Part shown: piece by piece, positions 9,473-19,700 of the stretch
Layout of the letters: every line of letters starts with the position of its first letter
How positions within the stretch are numbered: the stretch's first letter is position 1
NCBI RefSeq assembly: GCF_013409205.1
Contig: NZ_JACCAE010000001.1
Span: 2,418,001 to 2,482,000 of the forward strand
DNA: 64,000 bases
From: Janibacter cremeus
GTDB taxonomy: Bacteria > Actinomycetota > Actinomycetes > Actinomycetales > Dermatophilaceae
Reading direction: 5' to 3'
Notes under the pieces: model-generated
Seen by the model: the letters and a program-made list of their open reading frames with translations, nothing else
Databases searched by the model: none
What the model was told of the DNA's origin: nothing
Made by a program: the position numbers and the translations under genes

Positions 9473-10594
9473 TCAACCGGTGGGCGCCACCCAGGCGCCG
9501 GAGCGCATCACGTCCGCGACCTCGAGGTCGTCATCCAGCACGACCAGGTCAGCACGGCCCCCGCGGCGGACCTCCCCGACGTCGGTCAGGCCCAGCGCGG
9601 CAGCCGGAGCGCGGGTGGCGGCATCCACGGCATCGGCAAGGTCGAACCCGCTGGCCACGCTGTGCCGCACTGCTCCCGCCATGGTCAGTGTGGATCCGGC
9701 GATCGCTCCCGTGGGAGTACGAGCGACGCCGTCGAGGACTTGCACGTGGATCGGCCCGAGGCGGTAGTCGCCGTCCTCGGCGGCGGCGCCGCCCATCGCA
9801 TCCGTGACGAGCATGATCCGACCGGATGCGGCGGTCCGCGCCAGCCGCAGCATGGCCGGGTGCACGTGCACGCCGTCGGAGATCAGCTCCACCCACACCC
9901 GTTCGTCCTCCAGGAGAGCGGCGATCGGTCCGGGGTGCCGGTGGTGCAGGGGGCGGATCTGGTTGAAGAGGTGCGTGGCGACGGTGGCTCCGGCGTCGAT
10001 CGCCTCGCGCGCCTGCTCCCACGTCGCGTTGCTGTGTCCCAGCCCGACGACGACACCGGCATCGACGAATCGCCGCGCCGCGGCGATGGCCCCGTCGAGC
10101 TCGGGCGCGAGCGTGACCATCCGCACCGTGCCGTCACCTGCGGTCAGCAGCCGATCGACGTCCTCGGCCGAAGGCGGCCGCAACAGCGTCGGATCGTGGG
10201 CGCCGCAGTAGTCACCGGACAACCACGGACCCTCGAGGTGGATGCCGGAGAGGAGCCCGTCCGTGACGAGCTCCCCGAGGGCTCGCACCGAACGATCCAG
10301 CTCGTCGATCCCGTCGGTCACCAGGCTGGCAACGAGGCTCGTCGTACCGTGCCGAAGGTGGGCCGCTGCGACCTGCTGTGCCTGGGCAGGGTCCCCCTCG
10401 GTGAATGACGCGCCGCCACCACCGTGACAGTGCACGTCGACGAATCCGGGGACGAGCGTCCCTGACAGGTGGCGGTCGGCAGGGGAGGGAGGGGTCCCTT
10501 CGCCCACGTCGGTGATGCGGTCGCCATCGACGCGTACCCATGCTGTGGCAGAGGCCTGACCCGGCGTGATGAGGCTGTCTGCGGTGAGGATCAC
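9473..10594 (-). CDS. nagA: N-acetylglucosamine-6-phosphate deacetylase
   Basis: Cytoplasmic amidohydrolase releasing acetate from GlcNAc-6-P, feeding recycled amino sugars to glycolysis or wall synthesis. The 373-residue protein shows FVDVHCHGGGG (metal site), IHLEGPWLSGDYCGAH, GLGHSNAT, ATHLFNQIRPLHH, ELISDGVHVHP and MLVTDAMGGAA in the expected order. The GTG at 10594 is chosen because GGGAGG lies just upstream; longer in-frame reading invades the glmU promoter. Divergent from glmU. Confidence 0.93.
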   Translation of the reverse strand: MILTADSLITPGQASATAWVRVDGDRITDVGEGTPPSPADRHLSGTLVPGFVDVHCHGGGGASFTEGDPAQAQQVAAAHLRHGTTSLVASLVTDGIDELDRSVRALGELVTDGLLSGIHLEGPWLSGDYCGAHDPTLLRPPSAEDVDRLLTAGDGTVRMVTLAPELDGAIAAARRFVDAGVVVGLGHSNATWEQAREAIDAGATVATHLFNQIRPLHHRHPGPIAALLEDERVWVELISDGVHVHPAMLRLARTAASGRIMLVTDAMGGAAAEDGDYRLGPIHVQVLDGVARTPTGAIAGSTLTMAGAVRHSVASGFDLADAVDAATRAPAAALGLTDVGEVRRGGRADLVVLDDDLEVADVMRSGAWVAPTG

Positions 10595-10706
10595 CTCCTC
10601 ATCCTCCCTGCAGACCTCCCGTGACGCACCACCTGCCCGGAGGTGGATAGAGTGGCGGAGCGGCCCAGACGTCCAGCCGCCCACCCGACCTTCCGGAGAA
10701 CATCGC

Positions 10707-12191
10707 GTGAACGACGTCCGCCCCGACGCAGTCATCATCCTCGCCGCGGGCGAGGGAACCCGGATGAAGTCGACCCTCCCGAAGGTCCTCCATCCCATTG
10801 GCGGGGCGCCGCTCCTGGGTCATGCGATGCGCGCGGCCTCGGGCGCCGGGGCCGCCGAGACCGTGGTCGTCATCCGCCACCAGCGCGACCGGGTCGCCGC
10901 CTTCGTCGAGGAGTTCGCCTCCCGGGACGGCCAGTCGTGCACGCTCGCCGATCAGGACGAGGTCAAGGGCACCGGCCGCGCGGTCGAGTGCGGCCTGGCC
11001 GTCCTGCCCGCTGACATCACCGGCACCGTCGTCGTCACCATGGGCGACGTGCCGCTGCTGTCCGCCGAGACCATCAGCGACCTGACCCGGGCCCACGTCG
11101 AGGCCGCTGCCGCCGTCACGGTCGTCACCTCGGTCCTGGCGGACGCCAAGGCCTACGGCCGGATCGTGCGCGACGCAGACGGCGCCGTCGAGCGGATCGT
11201 CGAGTTCAAGGACGCGACGCAGGACGAGCGGGCGATCACCGAGATCAACTCGGGGATCTACGCCTTCGACGCCGCGGTCCTGCGCCGCGAGCTGGCCAAC
11301 CTGACCAGCGACAACGCCCAGGGTGAGAAGTACCTCACCGACGTCCTCCAGCTCGCTCGCGCCGCGGGCGGCACCGTCTCCGCCCACGTCCTGACCGACC
11401 TCGACCAGACCGAGGGCGTCAACGACCGCGTCCAGCTGGCCACCTTGGGCAAAGAGCTCAACCGCCGCACCTGTGAGCGCCACATGCGCGCCGGCGTGAC
11501 CATCGTCGACCCGGCCACCACGTGGATCGACGTCGACGTGAGCATCGGCCAGGACACGCGTGTCCTACCCGGCAGCCAGCTGCTGGGTGCCACGTCGATC
11601 GGCGCCGAGGCCACCATCGGCCCGGACGTCACCCTCACCGACTGCGAGGTCGGGGCCGGTGCCGAGGTCAAGCGCGCCGAGGGCAACCTCGCCGTCATCG
11701 GTGCCGGCGCCACCGTCGGCCCCTACTCCTACCTGCGCCCCGGCACCGTCCTGGGGGCGAAGGGGAAGATCGGCGGCTTCGTCGAGACGAAGAACACGAC
11801 GATCCGCGCGGGTGCGAAGGTTCCCCACCTGACCTACGCGGGTGACGTCGAGATCAAGGAGGGCGCCAACATCGGCGCCGGCACGATCTTCGCCAACTAC
11901 GACGGCGTCAACAAGCACCGCACGGTCGTCGGCCGACACTCCTTCGTCGGGTCCAACTCCGTTCTCGTCGCACCGGTCGAGATCGCCGACGGTGCCTACG
12001 TCGCCGCCGGCTCCGCCATCACCGACACGGTCGGCGCCGGTCAGCTCGGTGTGGCCCGTGGGCGTCAGCGCAACATCGACGGGTGGGTCGCCAAGCAGTG
12101 GCCCGACACCCCCACCGCGGCCGCTGCACAGGCCGCAGCCCAGCCCCCTTCGCCCGAACCCACCCCCGACAGCAGCGAGGACCTCCCGTGA
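10707..12191 (+). CDS. glmU: bifunctional GlmU: acetyltransferase and uridylyltransferase
   Basis: Makes UDP-GlcNAc from glucosamine-1-P in two steps for peptidoglycan. The 494-residue protein has LAAGEGTRMKSTLPKVLH at the N-terminus (nucleotidyltransferase signature), a linker near residue 240, then a left-handed beta-helix of hexapeptide repeats (about 260-460) containing YLRPGTVLG, KNTTIRAG and NYDGVNKHRT. The C-terminal tail is Pro/Ala-rich. The GTG at 10707 has GGAG upstream; a TAGAGT -10 candidate lies about 55 nt before it, beside a CCACCT/AGGTGG inverted repeat (10629-10646). It overlaps prs by 4 bp (GTGA). Confidence 0.96.
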   Translation: MNDVRPDAVIILAAGEGTRMKSTLPKVLHPIGGAPLLGHAMRAASGAGAAETVVVIRHQRDRVAAFVEEFASRDGQSCTLADQDEVKGTGRAVECGLAVLPADITGTVVVTMGDVPLLSAETISDLTRAHVEAAAAVTVVTSVLADAKAYGRIVRDADGAVERIVEFKDATQDERAITEINSGIYAFDAAVLRRELANLTSDNAQGEKYLTDVLQLARAAGGTVSAHVLTDLDQTEGVNDRVQLATLGKELNRRTCERHMRAGVTIVDPATTWIDVDVSIGQDTRVLPGSQLLGATSIGAEATIGPDVTLTDCEVGAGAEVKRAEGNLAVIGAGATVGPYSYLRPGTVLGAKGKIGGFVETKNTTIRAGAKVPHLTYAGDVEIKEGANIGAGTIFANYDGVNKHRTVVGRHSFVGSNSVLVAPVEIADGAYVAAGSAITDTVGAGQLGVARGRQRNIDGWVAKQWPDTPTAAAAQAAAQPPSPEPTPDSSEDLP

Positions 12192-13159
12192 CCGGCATCC
12201 ACAAGACCCCGGAGAAGAACCTCATGGTCTTCACCGGACGAACCCACCCGGCACTGGCGGACGCCGTCGCCGCGGAGCTCGACATCGATCTGGTGCCCAC
12301 CAGCGCCTACGACTTCGCCAACGGCGAGATCTACGTCCGGTACGAGGAGTCGGTGCGCGGGTGTGACGCCTTCGTGCTGCAGAGCCACTCCACGCCCATC
12401 AACGAGGCGATCATGGAGCAGCTGCTCATGGTCGACGCCCTCAAGCGCGCCAGCGCCAAGCGGGTCACTGCGGTCATGCCCTTCTACGGGTATGCCCGCC
12501 AGGACAAGAAGCACCGGGGTCGCGAGCCGATCTCCGCGCGCCTGATGGCGGACATGTTCAAGACAGCAGGCGCCGATCGGTTGATCTCCGTCGACCTGCA
12601 CACCGACCAGATCCAGGGCTTCTTCGACGGGCCGGTCGACCACCTCATGGCCCGTCCGATCCTGGCCAGGTACGTCCAGGAGAAGTACGGCGACCGCAAG
12701 CTCGCCGTCGTCTCTCCGGATGCCGGTCGCATCAAGGTCGCCGAGCAGTGGGCGCGCAAGCTGGGTGGTGTGCCGTTGGCCTTCATCCACAAGACCCGGG
12801 ACATCGACCGCCCCAACGAGAGCGTTGCCAACCGCGTCGTCGGTGAGGTCGAGGGTCGCTGGTGCGTGCTCGTCGACGACATGATCGACACCGCAGGCAC
12901 GATCACCAAGGCAGCCGACGCGCTCATGGCCGACGGTGCCGCGGGTGTCATCATCGCCGCTACCCACGCGATCTTCTCCGGCCCGGCCGTCGAGCGGATG
13001 GAGGCCTGCGCGGCCGAGGAGATCATCGTCACAGACACCCTCCCGCTGACGCAGGAGCGGCGGTTCGAGGGCCTGACCGAGCTCTCGATCGCCCCGCTCG
13101 TCTCCCGTGCCATCCGTGAGGTCTTCGAGGACGGATCCGTCACCAGCCTCTTCACCTGA
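12188..13159 (+). CDS. prs: ribose-phosphate pyrophosphokinase
   Basis: Makes PRPP from ribose-5-phosphate and ATP for nucleotide, His and Trp synthesis. The 323-residue protein contains NGEIYVRYEESVRG, FYGYARQDKKHRGREPISA (ATP-binding loop), SVDLHTDQIQGFFD and the PRPP-site CVLVDDMIDTAGT. The GTG start overlaps the glmU stop and has GAGGA upstream. It is coupled to glmU as in other actinobacteria. An inverted repeat follows the stop. Confidence 0.96.
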   Translation: MTGIHKTPEKNLMVFTGRTHPALADAVAAELDIDLVPTSAYDFANGEIYVRYEESVRGCDAFVLQSHSTPINEAIMEQLLMVDALKRASAKRVTAVMPFYGYARQDKKHRGREPISARLMADMFKTAGADRLISVDLHTDQIQGFFDGPVDHLMARPILARYVQEKYGDRKLAVVSPDAGRIKVAEQWARKLGGVPLAFIHKTRDIDRPNESVANRVVGEVEGRWCVLVDDMIDTAGTITKAADALMADGAAGVIIAATHAIFSGPAVERMEACAAEEIIVTDTLPLTQERRFEGLTELSIAPLVSRAIREVFEDGSVTSLFT

Positions 13160-13162
13160 TCG

Positions 13163-13202
13163 CTCGGGGGCTCACGGTCGCTGGGCGACCTGCGCCCCCG
13201 AG
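13163..13202 (+). terminator. inverted repeat after prs
   Basis: CTCGGGGGC (13163-13171) pairs perfectly with GCCCCCGAG (13194-13202) across a 22-nt loop, 3 bp after the prs stop. No T-tract. The remaining gap up to 13371 shows no gene or clear signal. Confidence 0.5.
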
Positions 13203-13371
13203 TCCCCCCGAAGCGCCCGCGGGGCGAGGGAGCGGACGGCGCGGTGGGGTCGGGACGACTCAGGCCTCCGCCCGGACCGTCACGACCAGGCGCCAATCAC
13301 GACTGAGGAGTCCGGGCGGTGCGCCAAGTCCCGGCGCCATCGCGCTGGCTGCGGACCTTGCAAGAGCCTGC

Positions 13372-13914
13372 TCAGCCGTCGCGCCGGGAGCGATAGGCCG
13401 CGGCGGCGAGCCGGTTGCCGCAGCCGCCCTCGCAGTATCGCCGTGACCGGTTGCGGGAGAGGTCGACCAGCACGCGCTCGCAGTCGTCGGCAGCGCAGAC
13501 CCGCAGGCGGGACAGCTCGCCGGCGCGGATGATGTCGACGAAGGCCATCGCCGCCTCCACCTGCATGCGTTGTGCGAGCGTCGCATCCGCGTGCGTGGCG
13601 TGGATGTGCCAGCCGAAGTCGCCGTGCTCGACCAGCTGGGGGAGGGCACGGCCGGTGCGCAGCAGCTCGTTGACCAGCTCCACCGTCGCGTTGACGTCAT
13701 CGGCCGCGAGCCAGACCGCATGGAGACGGCGACGCAGCGAGCGGACCTGGGTCACCTCGGAATCGTCCCCGTCATGGCGGCCGGTCCAGCCCCAGACGTC
13801 GTAGAAGGCACGTACGTCCTGTGTCGTCGTCAGGGTGTCGTCGGGCTCCAGAGCTGTGTTGACCAGAGCGGCCGCGGTGCGGAGCGCGACGTCAGTGTCA
13901 TGAGCAAAGATCAT
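13372..13914 (-). CDS. CGNR zinc-finger (ABATE-domain) putative regulator
   Basis: A 180-residue protein with an N-terminal ABATE-type stress-sensing helical domain and a C-terminal zinc finger: CAADDCERVLVDLSR, then RRYCEGGCGNRLAAAAYR, containing the CGNR motif for which the family is named. Such proteins are thought to be DNA-binding regulators in actinobacteria. It is divergent from an EamA exporter across 55 bp containing an 8-bp inverted repeat, an arrangement that suggests it controls that exporter. The ligand is not evident. Confidence 0.85.
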   Translation of the reverse strand: MIFAHDTDVALRTAAALVNTALEPDDTLTTTQDVRAFYDVWGWTGRHDGDDSEVTQVRSLRRRLHAVWLAADDVNATVELVNELLRTGRALPQLVEHGDFGWHIHATHADATLAQRMQVEAAMAFVDIIRAGELSRLRVCAADDCERVLVDLSRNRSRRYCEGGCGNRLAAAAYRSRRDG

Positions 13915-13943
13915 GTTGACTCCTGATGCACCGAAGGTCTAGC

Positions 13944-13974
13944 GTCATGGGCAACAGGCTACTTCACCCATGAC
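13944..13974. promoter_or_regulatory. inverted repeat between CGNR regulator and EamA exporter
   Basis: GTCATGGG (13944-13951) and CCCATGAC (13967-13974) are perfect inverted copies, 23 bp centre to centre (about two helical turns), covering the exporter start codon at 13970. A repressor bound here would block both transcription and initiation. The match to the CGNR protein is inferred from position. Confidence 0.45.
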
Positions 13975-15043
13975 TCAAGGACCGTCCGTGCCATCCACCC
14001 CGTCCGTCTCGAGGCAGATGCCCTTCGTCGTGGGGCTGGGCATCGCGCTCCTGTCCGCAGTCTCCTTCGGTTCGTCCGGCACCTTCGGTACGTCACTCAT
14101 GGCGGAGGGCTGGAGCCCCGGAGCGGTCGTGACCCTGCGGATCGTCGGGGCCGCGCTCCTGATGGCCGTCCCGACAGTCATCTCGATGCGCGGGCGGTGG
14201 TATCTCTTCCGCGGCAACCTCATCTCGGTCCTCGCGTACGGCTTCGTGGCCGTCGCGGCCTGCCAATTCGCGTACTTCATGGCGGTCGACCACCTCTCCG
14301 TCGGGGTCGCACTCCTGCTGGAGTACCTCGCACCCGTGCTCATCGTCGGGTGGATGTGGGCGCATCACGGTCGCCGGCCGAGCCGCCTGACGCTCGCGGG
14401 AGTCGGGGCCGCGATCGTCGGTCTCGTGCTCGTCCTCGACGTGGCCTCCGGCGCCGAGGTCGACCTCGTCGGCGTCCTGTGGGGCCTGCTTGCTGCAGTC
14501 GGTCTTGTCGTCTTCTTCCTCGTCGCGGCACACGAGGGAGCGCAGCCACTGCCGCCCATCGCCCTGGCCGGGGGCGGTCTGGCCGTGGGTGCGGCGAGCC
14601 TCGTCGGCGCTACGGCCGTCGGGCTGCTCCCCTGGGCGTCCAGCGCGGCGGACGTCACCCTCGCCGGGTGGGCCCTGCCGTGGTGGGTCGCGGTCGTCGA
14701 GCTGGCTCTCGTGGCCGGTGCCATCGCCTATGCCACGGGTATCGCGGCCACTCGCATCCTCGGCTCGACGGTGGCCTCCTTCGTCGGCCTGAGTGAGGTG
14801 CTCATCGCCGTCGGATTCGCGTGGGTGCTCGTCGGTGAGGCGATGGGGGTCGCCCAGATGCTCGGCGGGGTGGCGATCCTCGCCGGCGTCGTCATGGTCA
14901 AGCTGGGTGACGCCGAGAGGGCGACCCGGACCCTGCCCGCCGAGGACGTCGACATCGCCGTGCAGGCTGTGCCGAGCTCCGACGACGGGGAGTCCCGTGC
15001 CGGCGTCGGGACGGGTTTGGCTGACTCTGCTCGGGTCCACTAG
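13970..15043 (+). CDS. EamA/DMT-family transporter
   Basis: A 357-residue membrane protein with ten predicted helices in two EamA halves; FGSSGTFGTSLMAEGWSPG and LEYLAPVLIVGW are typical of the first half and GIAATRILGSTVASFVGL of the second. Family members export amino acids or other metabolites at the cytoplasmic membrane; substrate cannot be inferred. The soluble C-terminal tail of about 40 residues follows the last helix. The rplY promoter overlaps its 3' end. Confidence 0.88.
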   Translation: MTQGPSVPSTPSVSRQMPFVVGLGIALLSAVSFGSSGTFGTSLMAEGWSPGAVVTLRIVGAALLMAVPTVISMRGRWYLFRGNLISVLAYGFVAVAACQFAYFMAVDHLSVGVALLLEYLAPVLIVGWMWAHHGRRPSRLTLAGVGAAIVGLVLVLDVASGAEVDLVGVLWGLLAAVGLVVFFLVAAHEGAQPLPPIALAGGGLAVGAASLVGATAVGLLPWASSAADVTLAGWALPWWVAVVELALVAGAIAYATGIAATRILGSTVASFVGLSEVLIAVGFAWVLVGEAMGVAQMLGGVAILAGVVMVKLGDAERATRTLPAEDVDIAVQAVPSSDDGESRAGVGTGLADSARVH

Positions 15044-15046
15044 GAT
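15017..15046 (+). promoter_or_regulatory. rplY promoter with long leader
   Basis: TTGGCT (15017-15022), an 18-nt spacer, then TAGGAT (15041-15046), overlapping the stop codon of the exporter gene. This implies a leader of roughly 175 nt before rplY, including a GCCCGC/GCGGGC hairpin at 15184-15202 about 15 nt before the AAGGAG site. Long leaders of ribosomal protein genes are often autoregulatory, but no binding site is identified here. Confidence 0.55.
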
Positions 15047-15227
15047 CAACGGGTTGCCTCGGCGAGGGACGCTGCACGGTCGCAGCAGTCCGTGATCGAC
15101 GCGGTGCCGCCCCGTGGGTCCGCCCGCGCGTCGACATCCGTCCGCGCCGCGTCCCGCGTCGAGGCCATCGCTTCACGAGACACGCCCGCTCCCTGCGCGG
15201 GCATTCGCCCCCACAAGGAGTTCCACC

Positions 15228-15911
15228 ATGGCCCCCAAGCACGACGAGATCCGTCTCGCCACCGACAAGCGCACCGAGTTCGGCAAGGGTGCGGCCCGCA
15301 AGCTGCGTCGCGCAGACAAGGTCCCGGCCGTCCTCTACGGCTTCGGCGAGGCCCCCGCGCACCTCGCGCTGCCCTTCCACGACACCTTCCAGGCGCTGAA
15401 GAACCCCAACGCCCTGCTGACGATCGCCGTCGAGGGCGAGGACGACCAGCTCGCCCTGGCCAAGGACATCCAGCGCGACCCGATCAAGCCGATCATCGAG
15501 CACGTCGACCTCGTCATCGTCAAGAAGGGCCAGAAGGTCGTCGTCGAGGTCCCGGTGCACCTGGAGGGCGAGGCCGCCCCGGAGACCGTCGTCACCGTCG
15601 ACGCCCAGACCCTCGAGATCGAGGCCGACCCGATGAGCCTGCCGGACAACCTCGTCGTCTCGGTCGAGGGTGCCGAGATGGGCACCCTCATCCACGCGAG
15701 CGACGTCACCATGCCCGCAGGCGTGACCCTCGTCTCCGACCCGGAGACCCTGGTCGTCAACATCACCCAGCAGATCACCGCGGAGGCGCTCGAGGCCGAG
15801 CTCGCCGAGGCCGAGGAGGAGGCCGGCGTCGAGCACGACGAGCCCGAGACCGACGCCCCGGCCGTCGAGGCCCCGGCCGAGGGTGGCGAGGAGTCCTCCG
15901 ACAAGGAGTGA
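15228..15911 (+). CDS. rplY: 50S ribosomal protein bL25, long CTC form
   Basis: Binds 5S rRNA in the large subunit. The 227-residue protein has the N-terminal L25 domain (RTEFGKGAARKLRRADKVPAVLYG near residue 14, split by a family-conserved basic patch) and the C-terminal beta domain of the general-stress CTC form, ending in an acidic Glu/Ala-rich tail. The ATG at 15228 has a perfect AAGGAG. It is followed by a strong terminator that separates it from pth. Confidence 0.95.
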   Translation: MAPKHDEIRLATDKRTEFGKGAARKLRRADKVPAVLYGFGEAPAHLALPFHDTFQALKNPNALLTIAVEGEDDQLALAKDIQRDPIKPIIEHVDLVIVKKGQKVVVEVPVHLEGEAAPETVVTVDAQTLEIEADPMSLPDNLVVSVEGAEMGTLIHASDVTMPAGVTLVSDPETLVVNITQQITAEALEAELAEAEEEAGVEHDEPETDAPAVEAPAEGGEESSDKE

Positions 15912-15987
15912 CCCACCCAGCCGTCACGAAGGCGCTGTCCTTGGGTCCCACGTTCTGCGTGGGCGGAGGTTGCGCAGCAACCGTCTC

Positions 15988-16025
15988 GAAGGGGCGGGAC
16001 CCCACACCAGGGGTCCCGCCCCTTC
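15988..16025 (+). terminator. strong hairpin terminator after rplY
   Basis: A perfect 16-bp stem: GAAGGGGCGGGACCCC (15988-16003), loop ACACCA, and GGGGTCCCGCCCCTTC (16010-16025). Both ends of the stem are copies of the CGAAGGGG word discussed in the findings. The pth -10 lies only 10 bp further on. Confidence 0.9.
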
Positions 16026-16046
16026 GTCATTGCCTAGAGTGATCCC

Positions 16047-16634
16047 GTGAGTGACGAGACGTGGCTGGTGGTGGGCCTGGGCAACCCGGGACCGAAGTAC
16101 GCGGGCAACCGCCACAACGTGGGAGCCATGGTCGTCGAGCTGTTGGCGCAGCGGGCCGGGGCTCGCCTGCGGGCGCACAAGGCCGGTGCCAGCGCGGAGT
16201 CCCTGCGTCTGGGACCGATGCCCGGCACCCGCACGGTCATCGGCATCCCGCACTCGTACATGAACCTCTCCGGCGGTGCGACCAAGGGCCTGGCGACCTT
16301 CTTCTCCATCCCTCCGGAGCGCACGATCGTCATCCACGACGAGCTGGACATCCCCTTCGGCCAGGTGCGCCTCAAGCAGGGTGGGGGCGAAGGGGGCCAC
16401 AACGGTCTGCGGTCGATCACCGCCTCCTTCGGCACGAAGGACTACGTACGGGTGCGCGTCGGGATCGACCGGCCGCCGGGTCGGATGGACGCGGCTGCAT
16501 ACGTGCTCAAGGACTTCTCGTCCGCCGAGCGCAAGGAACTGCCGTTCCTGCTCGACGACGCCGCCGATGCGGTGGAACTCGTCGTGGAGAAAGGCTTGAC
16601 GGACGCACAACAAGTCGTGCACGCCCCGAGGTGA
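16047..16634 (+). CDS. pth: peptidyl-tRNA hydrolase
   Basis: Releases peptides from tRNAs that drop off the ribosome. The 195-residue protein begins [20 protein letters not shown], which contains the catalytic His (NRHN), and later shows [18 protein letters not shown] and GGHNGLRSI. The GTG at 16047 follows TAGAGT (16035-16040) by 6 nt with no ribosome binding site, so the message is probably leaderless. It stands between rplY and mfd as in M. tuberculosis. Confidence 0.96.
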   Translation: MSDETWLVVGLGNPGPKYAGNRHNVGAMVVELLAQRAGARLRAHKAGASAESLRLGPMPGTRTVIGIPHSYMNLSGGATKGLATFFSIPPERTIVIHDELDIPFGQVRLKQGGGEGGHNGLRSITASFGTKDYVRVRVGIDRPPGRMDAAAYVLKDFSSAERKELPFLLDDAADAVELVVEKGLTDAQQVVHAPR

Positions 16635-16728
16635 GTGATCCGGAGGTCTACCGTCTCGCTCCCAGCAGAGCACGAGGAGGGTGGTCCGTCACGGGTGGGC
16701 ACCTGCATGCGGCAGAATCGACCCCAGC

Positions 16729-19700
16729 ATGCCTTCCTCCCTCGCCCCGCTGAAGAGCGCGATCGCCGGTCTGCCCGGCCTCGCGGACATCCCCCGACAC
16801 CGCGCCACCACCGATCAGCTCGACATCGTCGCGCCGACGGGGCTGCGGGCGCCCACGGTCGCCACGATCGGTGGTGCCGTCCCCGGTGACGCGCCGCAGC
16901 TGATCATCACCTCGACCGCGCGTGAGGCCGACGACCTGTCGACCGCGCTCGGCGAGCTCGTCGACCCCGACCTCATCGCGACCTTCCCCAGCTGGGAGAC
17001 CCTGCCGCACGAGCGCCTCAGCCCGCGCAGCGACACCGTCGGCCGCCGTCTGGCCGTGCTGCGCCGCCTGTCCCACCCGCAGGAGCAGGGTGCGGGCCAC
17101 GGTCCGCTCGGCTACGTCATCGCCTCCGTGCGCGCGGTCCTCCAGCCGATCGCCAAGGGGCTCGGCGACCTCGAGCCGGTGACCCTGCGCGTCGGGGACG
17201 AACGGCCACTGACCGAGATCGCGCAGGCCCTGACCGACGCCGCCTACGTGCGCACCGACCTCGTCGACCGCCGGGGGGAGTTCGCCGTGCGCGGCGGGAT
17301 CCTCGACGTCTTCCCGCCGACCGAGGAGCACCCGATTCGGGTGGAGTTCTTCGGCGACACGGTCGACGAGATCCGCTGGTTCAAGGTCGCCGACCAGCGC
17401 AGCCTCGACGTGACCGAGGTCCTCTGGGCCCCGCCGTGCCGCGAGGTCCTGCTCACCGACTCCGTCCGCGAGCGGGCTGCGGCGCTCGCGCAGGACCTGC
17501 CCGGCGTCGCCGACATGCTCCACAAGGTCGCCGAGGGCATCGCCGTCGAGGGCATGGAGTCCCTGGCACCCGCACTCGTCGACGGCATGGAGTCGATCCT
17601 CGACGTGCTGCCGAAGGAGGCCTTGGTCCTCGTCCTCGACCACGAGAAGGTCCGGGCCCGTGCCCACGACCTCGTCTCGACGAGCGAGGAGTTCCTCCAG
17701 GCCAGTTGGGCCAACGCCGCCGCCGGCAACGTCGTGCCGATCGACCTCGAGGGCGTCCTGGGCACCGCCTCCCACTGGACGCTCGCGCAGGCCAGCGAGC
17801 ACACGCTCGAGCTCGGCCTGCCGTGGTGGAGCATCACCCCCTTCGCCGTGGACGAGGAGTTGGACGCGCTCGCGGCGGAGATGGACGACCGCGTCGCCCA
17901 CGACCACGTCGCGCTGCGGGTCCCGGCGGCCGAGCCGCCGAAGTTCCGCGGCAACACCGAGGCCGCGGTCGCCCAGCTCGCCGAGTGGACCACCGCGGGC
18001 TGGCGAGTGCTCGTTGCCACCGACGGCGCCGGACTCGTCACCCGCGTCGCCGAGGTGCTGCGCGGCGCCGACGTCCCCACCCGGGTCGTCGACGAGGGCG
18101 ACCCGGTCGAGCCCACAGAGCTCTCCCAGGGAGTCGTCACCGTCACCCGCGCGAGCCTGGGCACCGGCTTCGTCGCCGCCGACGACCGGCTCGCGGTCCT
18201 CACCGAGGCCGACCTCCTGGGCTCGAGCGGCGCCGGCGCCAGCACGCGCGACATGCGCCGGATGCCCTCGCGCCGGCGCAAGCAGGTCGACCCGCTCCAG
18301 CTGCGCCCGGGGGACCACGTCGTCCACGAGCAGCACGGCGTCGGGTCCTTCGTCGAGATGATCCAGCGGACCATCGGCGGCGCCACTCGCGAGTACCTCG
18401 TCATCGAGTACGCGCCCTCCCGCCGTGGGCACCCCGGCGACCGGCTCTTCGTCCCGTCCGACCAGCTCGATCAGGTCACCCGCTACGTCGGCGGCGACGC
18501 GCCGGCGTTGAACAAGATGGGCGGCAGTGACTGGCAGAAGACGAAGTCGAAGGCCAAGCGGCACGTCCGCCAGATCGCGGGTGAGCTGATCCGCCTGTAC
18601 AGCGCCCGGATGGCCACGCCGGGGCACCCCTTCGGACCGGACACCCCGTGGCAGCGCGAGCTCGAGGACGCCTTCGCGCACATCGAGACGCCGGACCAGC
18701 TGAGCACCATCGACGAGGTCAAGGCCGACATGGAGAAGTCCTTCCCCATGGACCGGCTGATCTGTGGTGACGTCGGCTACGGCAAGACCGAGATCGCCGT
18801 CCGGGCGGCCTTCAAAGCCATCCAGGACGGCAAGCAGGTCGCCGCGCTCGTGCCGACGACGCTGCTGGTCCAACAGCACCTCAACACCTTCTCCGAGCGG
18901 TACGCCGGCTACCCCGTGACGGTCAGGGCACTCAGCCGCTTCCAGACCGACACGGAGGCCAAGGCGGTCCTGGCGGGCCTTGCGGACGGGTCCGTCGATC
19001 TCGTCATCGGTACCCACCGCATCCTGGGCAACGAGGTGAAGTTCAAGGACCTCGGGATGGTCATCATCGACGAGGAGCAGCGCTTCGGTGTCGAGCACAA
19101 GGAACAGCTGAAGGCCCTGCGTACCAACGTCGACGTCCTGGCCATGTCCGCGACGCCGATCCCGCGCACCCTCGAGATGGCGGTCACCGGCATCCGGGAG
19201 ATGTCCACCCTCGCCACGCCGCCGGAGGAGCGCCATCCCGTCCTCACCTTCGTCGGTGGTTACGAGGAGAAGCAGGTCTCCGCGGCCATCCACCGCGAGC
19301 TGATGCGCGAGGGCCAGGTGTTCTTCGTGCACAACAACGTCAGCACGATCGAGCGCACCGCCGCCCGCATCCGCGAGCTCGTCCCCGACGCCCGGGTCGA
19401 GACCGCCCACGGCAAGATGGGCGAGCACCGGCTGGAGCAGGTCGTCCTGGACTTCTGGGAGCGGAGGTTCGACGTGCTGGTGTGCACGACGATCGTCGAG
19501 ACGGGCCTGGACATCTCCAACGCCAACACCCTCATCCTCGACCGGGCGGACAAGTTCGGCCTGAGCCAGCTGCACCAGCTGCGCGGCCGGGTCGGGCGTG
19601 GCCGTGAGCGTGCCTACGCCTACTTCCTCTACCCGCCGGAGAAGCCGCTGACCGAGACCGCACACGACCGGCTGACCACGATCGCGAGCAACACCGACCT

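Noticed and set aside
9473..9807. Continuation of the TOPRIM frame to 9807
   Set aside because: Beyond about 9472 the frame is Arg/Pro-rich and exactly antisense to conserved nagA sequence.
10595..10798. N-terminal extension of nagA to 10798
   Set aside because: It would read through the glmU promoter and has no similarity to NagA; the GTG at 10594 has a good binding site.
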